From Mrakia gelida (Eukaryota; Basidiomycota; Tremellomycetes; Cystofilobasidiales; Mrakiaceae), in assembly GCA_024345305.1 (NCBI GenBank), contig BRON01000015.1, positions 1,116,001 through 1,180,000 of the forward strand: 64,000 nt of DNA. The letters run 5' to 3'. Below the pieces are notes generated by a model. The model was not told the DNA's origin. It made no database searches and was given only the letters and a program-made list of their open reading frames with translations. The translations under genes and the position numbers were made by a program. Positions 20,480-30,539 of this stretch are shown here, in pieces. Every line of letters begins with the position of its first letter. Positions within the stretch are counted from its first letter, which is position 1.

Positions 20480-23400
20480 ATGTCTACTCTTCCTTCTCCC
20501 CTTTCCTCCGCCTCTTTCAAGCAGGAGAAAGGTCCTCTCAATTTCAAGGTTACTCATCCCTCTCAGAAGGTACGTCCGCCTCTCTAAGTACTCTTCTTCT
20601 GCCCTTCCCTCGTTTCACCTTCGCCCCACCTCCCGTCCATCCTTCCGCACTCCGCGCCTCCTCCCTTACTGACTGTCTCCCCCCCCTCTCTTCTGCATCC
20701 AGCTCGCCCGTCGACTCCGCTTCCCCTCCCCTCCCTCGTACTCCGCTCTCAGCTTCAAGCTCGTCTCCCTCTGGGGTTCCTCCGTCCTCTCCAATGGGAC
20801 CATCCACCTATCGTACGTCGACGGGGATGGAGACCGAGTTGTCCTCTCCTCGGACGAGGAGCTTCAGGCGTTGTACGGAGAGTTGAGGGGGGAAATGGGC
20901 GGGGAGGTGGAGGAGGTCGTCAAGATGAGAGTGGTGGCCGAGGAGCAGGAGGGGGGCAACAAGGTGGTCGAGGTAGCAGTGGAGGAGTTCGAGATGATAA
21001 GAAAAGGAGGAGATAAGGTGAGCTTTTGTCATCTTTCCTCGCGTCTCTGCCTTCTACAAAGATAGCTCACGATTCTTCTTCCTTCTCTTCCTTTCTATAG
21101 ATCATCGATCCCATCGATTCCGAGCCCACTCCCTTGAGCGAGTTGAACGAGGAAAGCAGGGCTGCACTCGCCGGTTGCATCGCCGCTCTGCCGAAACCGC
21201 TTTCCACCTACGTCGCTCCCTCGCTATCCAAGTCTCAAAAGGACGAGGAGGAGGAGGAGGGAGATCGGGGTGACTTGTACATGCCGTATCTGCTTCCTAT
21301 CGTGCTAGAATACGCTGAGGAGGTCATGAACGTGGCGAAGGTGAGTCTTGTTTCTCCGTCTCGACTCGTTCCACTCTTCTTCTTCCTCTTCTTTTTGCTC
21401 CCCATCAGCACAAACAAAAACACTGAGATCCTCTCTCTCTCTCCTTATCTAACTCTCTCCTCTCTCCCATCCGTTCTGCTCTTCTCACTATCCTCAGGCC
21501 ACCTCTTTCAAGGCTTCAAACCCTAAGAAACTCATCCCGTTCAACGACTTCGACTCCGACCTCGGAATGCCTGATCACGTCTCTATCAACGTCCCTCAGG
21601 GCAAGGGGAAGACGAAGAGGAGCAAGAAGGCAGAAGCGGCAACTCCCGTCAGCAAGAAGGCCGTCGTCGAGCCGACTCCAGTGCCAAACCCAGTCCCCAC
21701 TCCCACTCTCTTCGTCACCCCTTCGACCACAACCACCACATCCTCTCTCCTCGCCGACCTCACCTCCGCATTTACCCAGTTCGCCACTTCCCCATTCTTC
21801 ACAACTATTCTTGATCGAGTCGCCCAAGGAGCCTACGTCCCCGAGAACAAGAAGGAACCGGTCTTCGTCAACGCGTCGACGATCAGAGGGCTTCTGAGTG
21901 AGAGGGAGATCGTTCACACCCAAGGACCTCTCCCCCTGTCCCTTTCCGTCCAACTCCAAAACCTCCCAATCGTTCGTCCCATCGGAACAGCTCCTTTGCC
22001 CTCTCCCTTGTTGTCTCTTCAGCAGCAAATCGCCAGCATCCACGAACTCCTCGGAGGAGCAGGAGGAAGACACTTTGAGGAGCCGGATGGATACCAGCAT
22101 GGTGCCCCGGATCCGGAAGCAGTTTCGCTTAAGGAAAGGAGGATCAGGGCCACAACTCGGCGACTCGCGTCGACGTCGGCCAACTCCGGTGGAGAAAAAT
22201 GGGAAGTTCGGGGGAAGGAGCATCCTTGGAGGAGGAGGAGCGGTAGGGTCTGGGAAACGAGGAGGACGAGTAAGAGGAGAACTTCCCCAACGAGGGGGTT
22301 CTAGGAGAGAAGGCGTCGCAAGGTTCGACAACGGAGGTTCCGGAGAAGGGATGATTGCTGGGCAGAAACATCAACACATTCCTTGTCATCAGCAGTCGAG
22401 CGTGCTCCGACCTCCTCCCAACTACTATGGAGTGCCTAGTCAGGAGTCTCTCCCTCTCCATCAGCAGTCGAGCGGACTTCCCATCCCTCCGTGTCGACAG
22501 TCAGGCGCCTTCACCCAACAGCAACAGTCGCCGAGTGCGTTCGGGTCGTCCGGCTCCGCCTTTGGACCCGAAGGAGGATACCACACCACCTCCACACCAC
22601 CGCGGGTACCCCAAGTCTCAGCGGGATCGGCGTTGTCGATCACCAGATCAGGAGCTTTCATCCTCGACGATTCGGACTCGGATGGTCCTCCTCCTCTTGT
22701 CGGCGTCCGTCACCAACCATGTGCGTCACCTCCTCCTCCTCCTCGACTTTCCCTCTCGACGAAGGGCAAGGACAAGAAGATCGTCCAGTACCTCGAGACG
22801 GAATCGGACTCGGATTCGGCGCCTCCTCTCGTTCCCATCAACGCGAGCGGCGTCTCAGGCTCGAAATCGAACACGACGTATTCAGACTCGGAAGCATCCT
22901 TACCCTCCCCCGTCCCATCGCCCCTTCCTCAAACCGTAAATCAACTTGGGGAGACGAAGACTCACGCTTCCACGAAGAATTCCTACCGCAAGCCTACGGT
23001 TGAAACGGATTCGGATTCGGAGGACGACGCGACACCCATCCTTCTTCCCATTAGCGTGAACGAAGGACAGAAACACGTCGTCCGCAAGACCAAGGAAACG
23101 ACCATCGGTACTTCGCCTCTTCCTCTCCCTTCCCCCCTTCCTACCACCACCACTACAGCTGCTCCTCCATCTCTAAACGGAACCACCTCGTCCTCCCCTC
23201 AGCCCTGCGGCCTTCCTCCCCTCCCCGCCAGGCTCCCTTCTTATTTCCCTTTCTCCCCCTTCGGTCCTCATCGCCCCGCCAACTACAACCCCCCAGCAGA
23301 AACCTTCTCTGTCATAGATCCCAACAGCGTCTACTCTCCTTCAGGATTCTACACCAACCAATCTAACTACCAACCCCCCTTCCTGAGCAACTTCAACCCC

Positions 23401-23871
23401 GCCTCAACGATCTACCCTATTCATCACCCTTCGGGGTATCAGCAACCCCTCTTCAGCTTCGACAGTGGTCTCACTAACTCTGCTTCCGAGCTCTACACCA
23501 GTCGCTACAACCCTTCCTCCTCCTCAAACTCTACCCTCCCCGTCCCGCGCACGGACCCGATGCAGGAGTGGACCGGGCCTCGTTCGCGTCTCTCTGACCT
23601 AACAAGCCATTCCAGGACGTTTGAAGACAGTCGAGGCTCTGGGGAGAGAGCTCGAGTGCGGGAGGAGGAAAGGTATGGGAGGATTGGAGACGTGTTGAGG
23701 GAGATGGGGTGGGAGGAGGTTGCGTTTGGGGGAGAGTTGAGGGATGCATTGGCTGTGAGCGGGTTGGAGAGAGGGAGGATGAGGACGGATGAGGAGGTTG
23801 TCATGGACGTAGTGACTGTGCTGACGGCGGGGCAGGAGGAGATGCAGTTGCGGGAGGAAGGAGGGTGTTGA
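20480..23871 (+). CDS. PB1-domain protein with acidic SDSD repeats
   Basis: Exons 20480-20569, 20703-21017 and 21101-21340 join in phase 0 to a long exon starting at 21498. The N-terminus is a PB1 fold: FKVTHPSQKLARRLRF, then FKLVSLWG and an OPCA-like acidic loop YVDGDGDRVVLSSDEELQAL. PB1 domains mediate hetero-oligomers, as in NBR1/p62. Then come a long disordered region, an RGG-like patch (about 22210-22330), three acidic motifs (DDSDSDGPPPLV, ETESDSDSAPPLV, ETDSDSEDDATPILL), P/Q-rich sequence and a helical C-terminus. The reading frame moves by one between about 22040 and 22300; I could not find a clean intron, so a short unusual intron, an indel or a sequence error remains open. The start is in a good context (CACCACCATG). 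Confidence 0.7.
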
Positions 23872-24191
23872 GGAGAGGGGGGGAGGAGGCGCGTCCGGGC
23901 TCTGTCGATTATCCTGCTAGGTTTTGTGTATCTCTTTCTTGCTCTTATATAGTAGCTTAGCTCGTAGGTTATTATTTCGCCTCTCGCTCTCGCCCGTTCT
24001 CTCTCGCCCAGCCCTAACGCGACTTCTCCCTTTTGATTTGCGTCCTCGCCCCTCTCTCTTTTCTTAGTGTCGTCTACATCTGACCTTCGCCTAGCGTACC
24101 TCCAAACTCCTTCCTTTCATCCAGGTTGGCACTCTTGACCTATATGTCTTCATCAGAAATAATCCTTTTGGTTGGGGTTCCATCTTCTTTC
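23872..24191. other. Intergenic, no feature seen
   Basis: Pyrimidine-rich sequence after the PB1 gene, probably its 3' UTR and terminator region. No gene or clear repeat. Confidence 0.5.
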
Positions 24192-24388
24192 TGTTGAATA
24201 TGTTGGTCAGTCTATAATGCGCCGAGATGTCTCTTTAGATCTTCTTAACACTCTTCATCGCCTGCACATCTTAGTTCCACTTAGTTACAACTCGCTCTTT
24301 ATTTGACCTAAAGACCTTTTCGTCTTAATACTTGGGTTGAAAGAACTCGTTGCACAACCCCAATGTCCCACGAGCTGAGGTTTTCACA
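24192..24388 (-). mobile_element. Diverged solo LTR of family C
   Basis: The plus strand reads TGTTGAATATGTTG... to GAGGTTTTCACA; the minus strand follows family C with many substitutions. TCTTT occurs at 24186-24190 and 24389-24393, a likely 5-bp target duplication with one extra base on the left. This is the oldest-looking C copy. Confidence 0.75.
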
Positions 24389-24399
24389 TCTTTACCTCA

Positions 24400-24930
24400 A
24401 CTTCTGAAATCTGTTATTGTCGCTCTATCTTTTTAAACACAATCCGAAGGAACGAAACGCCTCAGAAAATGCCACTCTGATTTCGTGAGGCTTAATTAAG
24501 CTCACTTTTTGGGGGGAACCGATCCTGTCGACGTCGAGAAGGAGGAAGTGACGGATTCGTCTCCGTGATCGCCCTTTGTTCGTGCCTTCCATCTCCACAG
24601 ATACCACTTTTGAATCTTGACAATGAACGTGTATTTGCGTCTCCTTAAGAGACGGAAAAGTTCTGGGGAGCTTCTGAGCGACGCGAGCATTCTGCGAATC
24701 TCTTCCCTTGCCGAGAGCTTGGTCGACATCTCATTCCTCCCTTTTCCATCAGTGTCGGTGCCCTGCCTCCTGCCATTAAATCAAGACGACGAGACTCCGA
24801 ATTTCAGTATTCTAACACGCGTAAGTCAATTCAGGTGAGTCTGTTAAGCTGGCAGGTAGAGCGGGGAAGGGAGATCGAAGCTGACCTCCGTTCCTTCCCT
24901 CCCTCGATCTCCTTCCTTCCCTAACCCTTG
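24400..24930. other. No firm gene; one possible exon
   Basis: A plus-strand frame at 24617-24838 ends at a perfect CAG-GTGAGT donor and could be a first exon, but nothing downstream joins it. No domain seen. Confidence 0.35.
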
Positions 24931-24939
24931 CATACGGTT

Positions 24940-25535
24940 AGGGAGGCTCCGAACGGTTTCAACCACTTCAATCAGCCCTGTGGTTGAAACGGTTTCAGCC
25001 ACTCAGCGGGTTCAACCACCCACCCTTCTCGTTTCAGCCATCTCCTCCTGTCCCACGTACGTGAGCTATCCGTTCGATTCCAACTCACTCAGGATAGCTC
25101 TACTAGTTGAAAAAACAGTATAGACTCTCTGCCGAGACTTGAGCGTGACCGTGGAAGTGCGAAACAGCTTCAACCGTTTCAACCACCCCTTGGTTGAAAC
25201 CTTTCAACCGCTCTCGCTCCACGGGACTAAGCGTTCACGTTGGTTTCGACTTACCCAAGCAACCTCGTATACTCTATCAACAGTATAAAATCTCTACCGC
25301 AACTCCACGTCTGCTTCCTGAGGCTCCAAACGGTTTCAACCATTTCAACCAAGCCTGTGGTTGAAACTTTCAGCCACTCAGCAGTTTCAACCATCTCCTC
25401 CAGTTTCAACCGTGAGCTCTCCTCCATCTATATATCAGCGCGCCATGACCCAAAACGTGTTCCCCTGTACTCTACGCATTATCTCCACGTGTGCTTTTTG
25501 AGGCCCTAGTCGGTTTCAACCCTAACCCTAATGCA
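24940..25535 (+). repeat. Satellite-like region with GGTTTCAACC motifs
   Basis: More than a dozen copies of GGTTTCAACC or its variants and its reverse complement GGTTGAAAC lie here. Three larger units start with GAGGCTCCGAACGGTTTC (24950), GAGGCTCCAAACGGTTTC (25319) and GAGGCCCTAGTCGGTTTC (25500), the last two preceded by similar CTCCACGT(C/G)TGCTT blocks. The region ends in ACCCTAACCCTAA at 25519-25531, like two telomere-type units. No protein is encoded. Confidence 0.7.
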
Positions 25536-26274
25536 TTCTTATCTCTCCCCCTCCTCATTCGCCTCATTGTTTATCGCTTTTCTTTCCCTCAGACTCAACT
25601 GCTTCGCCTCCCCTTTAAACACTCCTTTCTGTCTTTTCCCGTTCTCTGGCTATGTCTTCTCTTGCCTCCTTGTCTTTCTCCCTCCCTCTGCTCTTGAGCT
25701 CATTCACGGCCCTCGTTGATTCCCTTTCAGTTCTTCAACTCAGTAAAGCAGTCTTCGGGCGTCCAAGCGCTCAATTACTTCTAGTCCTTCCCTCCCAATC
25801 CATACTCCTACGCCAACCCGGTTGAGATGCCACGCTGAAAGGCCCGGCTGCTAGCTACAGGATCTTGCGCGTTCAATGTTCCTGCTACTGGGCAGCGATC
25901 TGAAAGGAGGTGTGGATCAGAGGTGGCCTTGCCTGTCTGTCCTCAGAACCAATTGCCTTCACCCCAAGTCTTTTTTCTTGAGTCTTCTTTCCTCTTCCTT
26001 CGTGTCACGGGTACGAAAACACATCCGCGTCTCCATCCTCCTCCCAGCCCTCTCCTACCCACCCATCCTCTTCTCCTCTCCTCACAAACTCCCACCACCC
26101 GCCGTCGATGCCGCCCAAGCAGCATCCTCCCTCGGAACCCTTATCCCCTGCCCCTCCGCCTGCCCTTCTTCCCTCCCTTACCGAACCTGGTCAGTCAGTC
26201 ACTCTCGTATCCAACATGTTTCTCTCTTTTTCTCGATTCAATCCTTCAACACCTTCTCTTCTCATCCCGTTTCT

Positions 26275-26377
26275 AGGTGAGATGGAGGAAGTGAAAGTGG
26301 TTACAGGATCCGAGAGGATGTCTATTTGAATACCAATATGAGCGACGGCGTTGTTAAGGTACACGTAGTAGATCTCG
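26275..26377 (-). pseudogene. Small gypsy integrase remnant
   Basis: On the minus strand the translation YVYLNNAVAHIGIQIDILSD and then TTFTSS matches the integrase at 2310-2420 (MYLNHVVAHHGLQTDILSD, TTFTSS). Only about 100 bp survive; the catalytic-region RG is changed to PV. The surrounding 25540-26560 shows no other supportable feature. Confidence 0.75.
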
Positions 26378-26563
26378 TCTTCCCCTTCCCTCTTCCCATC
26401 CCACCCCATGCCTCCAAGAGCTGAAACCTCAACGAGCACTCGCCAGCGTCATTCCTCCCTCGAACCTCGATAGAGCTACCCACCACAACCCCACCTAGAG
26501 ACCTTTACTTTACCGTAGAACGCCCACAACGCCCATCTCAGTAATCACTGCCTCGTCGAACCC

Positions 26564-27760
26564 ATGGTCGAAAGTCAAACACTCGAGCTCGACAAATCAA
26601 CTCACCCTCCCTCCTCTTCCTCTGTCGTGCTGCCCTGTCCTTACCTTTTATCCTCTCCAGACGCCATCTCAGAAGATCCCTCTAGCTTCCCAAATGCGAC
26701 CTATATCACTCACGCCGATCCGTTCATCGTTCTCTCGCCTCGACAAGCCAAATACCTCCTTTTCGACGGACCTCAGGAAACGAGAGTCGTTCGCTCGGAA
26801 ATGCTCAAGGGAGGGACGATCTTCATCTCGAAGTCAGGATGGAATGGGACTATATCTTCTTATCACTGGTTAATCGAGCTGTGAGCCTTCCATGCTTCCC
26901 CATTCGTTGGCGAGGGAGGGACAGACGTGTCGCGCTCCGAGATCCGAGCTGAACTCGTTTCGCCCTTTCGTGCAGCGTGCTTTCGTGCTACATGATCTTC
27001 ACAGCAAGGATAATGTGTATCCCCGTGGTATGATCAACGGAGGAGATGAGTGGAGAGGACTTTATGCGGGTCTCAGCGAGTGAGTCGACGAGTCTCGCGT
27101 GGTCTGGCCTTTTCCTCGCTTTCCTTCGCTGACGGATCCTCGATCTCCACCGCAGATATGTTCTCGATCTCATGGGACCTCACACTCACATGCGAGACAC
27201 ACCAATTGTCGAAAGTGAGCTCCTGAATCGCTCGCTCGTGAGCAAAACTCAAGGCTGATTGTTTTGGTTTCCATTTTACGTCGCTTCAGCTATGAAAAGA
27301 TCGAAGAACTGTTGATGTTCGATGAGATTGTCCTCTTCGATCGATGGGCTGCTCAAAAAACATCGGTTGACCACGCACGAGGCAAGGAGATGGAACGAAG
27401 TTTTCGGTGGTGAGCTCAAGTTCACGCGTTTCGTTTTGCTTTTCGAGTTGAGCTGACTCGACCCTTTCTTCCTTCGCTCCTCAGGGCTGTACGAGACGGT
27501 ACCTCACAAAGTTGATTGGCTCGATCCAGTGCAAGATCTGGTGAAGAAGAAGCTCGGAGTCGTCAATCTTGTGAGTTGCCGAAACGAAGCGTTCACGGGC
27601 AGTCGCGTCGCGGGTTCTTGAACGTAGCCGTTGACGAGACTCGTTTTCTCCTACAGGCAGGGCAAGAAGCGTCTTCCCAAGGTCACATATATCAATCGGT
27701 ACGCCTCCAATCATCTTATCTCCGTCAAGAAGGCTAACGCCGTTGCCGTCGATCCGACTT
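26564..27760 (+). pseudogene. Decayed GT61 (DUF563)-like glycosyltransferase
   Basis: Exon-like blocks at 26564-26880, 26976-27079, 27156-27214, 27290-27409 and from about 27484 have good GT-AG borders. They encode SSYHWLIEL, GGDEWRGLYAGLSEYVLDLM, YEKIEELLMFDEIVLFDRWA, PHKVDWLDPVQDLVKKKLGV and RLPKVTYINR, as in fungal GT61 proteins (YHW-E, FDRWA, VTYI-RQ). The blocks lie in frames that do not join through these splice sites at two or more junctions. The expected HGNGLTH-type motif was not found. I infer a pseudogene; a gene with unusual introns is possible. Sequence to 28480 contains further short coding-like pieces. Confidence 0.5.
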
Positions 27761-28504
27761 CTCACTCACTTAGCGGAAGCTCCAGAGTGGATGGATGGTG
27801 CACTTCGAGGAGCTCACGAGCGTTCTTCCTTCCTCCCGTCCATTGCCGTTTCTCTTCTTTCAGCCTTGCTTCCAGCTCTTCAAAGAGCTCAATGCTGAAT
27901 CCATACCCTCTTCGCCTTCTGACAGACCAAAGGTTCCAACGGAGGAGCGTCTTCTCTACTTCGACGGAGTCACCCATCACCTCGCACCCCTCGTCATCTC
28001 CTACGCCTTCAATCAACCATGGGATCACCATCGCCGACTACCCCTCCCACAGCTCGGACTTCCTCCCCGCTCTCGCTGTCGCCGTCTTCTCCCCGGCCGC
28101 TCACTTCTATAGGGTTCACCTGTATATCCATGTCGATGAAAGAGGAGAGTCAACAAGAAGGCGTTCACAGGGTGAGCTTCTCCTTTCCCTCCTTTGACCT
28201 CCCTTCGTCTTGCTCACCTCTTCGTCTTTCCTCTGTCCCAGGATTCTCGCCGCGGCTCGTGGAAACTACATCAAACCCAGGACTCAGGTTATATTGAATG
28301 GGAAATGATGATGGCCGTGAGTGAGCGGGAAGTAGAATGTTGGAAGAGAAGGAATTGGAGGCGACGGAATCGTCAGAAAGGAGGTGCCATGGAATCAGGT
28401 ACCCAACTCCTTCTTGTTTCACTCTTTTGTTCTTACTTCCCTTCGTCCGCTTCAGCCTCAGACGCCCAGGTGAGCTTTTGACTTAAATCAACATACCTTT
28501 CGCG

Positions 28505-28815
28505 CCTAAGCAAGAATGAGGAACTACAGGCTGTCTTTTTCTTCAACCTTTTTTAATCAGCTCCGGCTTAATCTCTACATCACAAAGGGCCGAGTCAGCT
28601 GCTTTTGCGAGGTGAAGAATATCGAAACACCAGAAGTAGCACAGTAGTGTATACGGAGATGTGAGAATTGAGCAAGCGCGAGAAGGCGGAATGGAGGAAC
28701 GGGAGTGACGCCAGACATCCTTGTGATGAAGAGACTGAGTGGGGAGGTGCATCAAAGAGAGAGAAAACGACAGCCTGTCGTTTCTCATCCTCTCTAGGAA
28801 GGCTGGATGTGGAGA
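28505..28815 (+). repeat. Repeat X copy with inverted ends
   Basis: The left end reads GCAAGAATGAGGAACTACAG with TACAGGCTGTC at 28525-28535 and CACAAAGGGCC; the right end holds the same blocks inverted (CCTTGTGATG, GGTGCAT, palindrome GACAGCCTGTC at 28769-28779, GTTTCTCATCCTCTC). Inverted ends of about 75 bp around a non-coding core fit a non-autonomous inverted-repeat transposon (MITE-like). No target duplication was established. Confidence 0.6.
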
Positions 28816-28829
28816 AGTGACTGCTTGAT

Positions 28830-29080
28830 GTTGTAAACGACAGGCTGTCTTTTCTCCAACGTTTTATTTTGTCTCTGTATGTCAAAAGCTTCTAACTTCT
28901 CTTGTTCTCTCTGCTTTCGATGTCCTTGCAGAGAAGTTAAGGCGTAGAAGAAAATGCCACTGTGCCAATTCGCCGTAGGTATCGAGCAGGAACTTCCTCA
29001 TGAGTGAGACATGGGATGGTGTTTGCTTGAGGGACAGACAGCCTTGACGGAAAACGTGAGCAAGTCTAAAAACTGGAAGG
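28830..29080 (+). repeat. Repeat Y, plus-strand copy
   Basis: Starts with the palindrome GACAGGCTGTC (28839-28849) and shares ordered blocks with the inverted copy at 9735-9985, including CGTTTTATTTTGTCTCTGTA and ACGGAAAACGTGAGCAAGTC. It lies next to a repeat X end. Confidence 0.65.
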
Positions 29081-29239
29081 TCCGGGCAGCTCCTGGTTCA
29101 AGAGAGAGCGGCAATCGGCCCATTCCATGGAAGGTCAGTCGATATCTTGCGGTTTCTCCGTTGTCTAGTTTGACGCGTCGACTTGAAAAAACGGAACAAG
29201 AGTCGAGAAGGAGATGGACTGGCTGCACGGACCTTGATC

Positions 29240-29375
29240 CGGTGCGCTGATCCGGTTGTGACGTTCCGAGAGATCCGAAAGTAGAGTTGATAGGGGACGG
29301 AGGAAAAGGTGAGAAGGCGGAAGAGGTTTCGAACGGCTTTTCTAACGATAGGTCGGCTTAATGGGTCGAAGGGTT
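29240..29375 (-). pseudogene. Family P fragment: first C-terminal helix region
   Basis: On the minus strand PFDPLSRPIVRKAVRNLF and the following 25 residues align with HPLDPNSRPILRFLLRQLSN and onwards in the intact gene at 42936. Only about 45 codons are present. The block also resembles 37840-37945 on the same strand. Confidence 0.55.
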
Positions 29376-30136
29376 TGGCGGTTGTGATAGGTGGAGGAAG
29401 AAGGGACGGAAGGGAGGGGAAGGAAGGTCCCCGCTCATTTCACTAGTTCCATCCCATCCAGATGAGCTCTCCTTCCCATCTCTTTTCTCGCCTACTTGCA
29501 TAAATATTGCTCGCCGCTCGTATCATTTAAGGTATGCAAGTCTCTGAACTAAAATCGCTCGCAGACGACCTGGTCCAAGGACTGTTTTTAATGGTCGGAT
29601 GGAGGCAAATCATCAAGCTGACTGCGGATGTAGCTGCGCGTCCTCAACCGCTCACTAATCCTTTCATCTTCCCTGTTTCCTCCGATCTGCCCTGTAACCT
29701 TGTCCGGCGCAAGCTCGAGACCTCCCCGCTTGGTTCCTTCCGTCTAGTCCTAACCCCCCCTTCCCAGAGTCAAGCATGCCAGGCTAACCAACACAGGCTC
29801 TGCTATCGACGTTTTGACTCCTCCTCCTCGAATCGCCAGCATTGCTTTAGCATGACGGGCTACGGCTCGTCTATTGATACAAGTCGTTAGCGATGATTAC
29901 ACACTTGCGACATTAGTTCCCAAACATCCACTGTTATCATTGATCATCCATCTTCTGACCCCTCTATGAAGAGAAGAACAGAAACGACAGGTTGTCTTTT
30001 GCGAAAACTACGGGTCGCCCCGTTACTGCCAAAGAGTACTTTGCTCGTGAGGTAAGGTTAGCAAAGTAAGCCATTCTTAAACTGGACTTCTCTTCACTTC
30101 GGCGTGATAAAGCCTGAAATAACATTCTCAGGCTTG

Positions 30137-30535
30137 ATATCCCTTACGGCAGCACTGTCGTTTGGGCAAGCAGAAGACAGGGAGCAATCCCCAAGTCCTC
30201 GACAGAGGCGGTGTTCATCGCTCTCTCGCAGGGAGCTCAGAATCTCCTTTGGCTCTCAAAACTCGTTAGTCCCCACCATCCCCGTCCATGTCGACAATCG
30301 ATCAGCCATTACAACCACGCAGAACTGTCGCCATTCCGAACGAACGATACACATCGACATCGCCTACCAGTGCGGTCGCGAACTATACCCAAACAAGACG
30401 ATCGCACTCTGGTTCTGCCCGACGGACGCGATGACAGCCGACATCTTCACGAAGGCTCTTGGATGAGAGAAGTTTGAGAAGCATCGAAGAAGTCTAGGAG
30501 TCAGGGATAAGAATGAGGACGCAGCTCATCGACGA
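30137..30535 (+). pseudogene. Copia RNase H fragment with frameshift
   Basis: One frame reads VVWASRRQGAIPKSSTEAVF and IALSQGAQNLLWLSKL; a neighbouring frame continues VHVDNRSAITTTQN, HSERTIHIDIAYQCGREL and ADIFTKALG. The frame change lies near 30270, and TGA follows KALG. This is an older relative of the fragment at 8250. Confidence 0.75.
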
Positions 30536-30539
30536 ACAA

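Noticed and set aside
20550..20807. Minus-strand acidic frame over the PB1 gene
   Set aside because: It covers intron 1 and exon 2 of a well-supported gene on the other strand.
24940..25535. Possible CRISPR-like array of GTTTCAACC repeats
   Set aside because: Spacing is irregular, copies occur in both orientations, repeats are degenerate, and the genome is eukaryotic.
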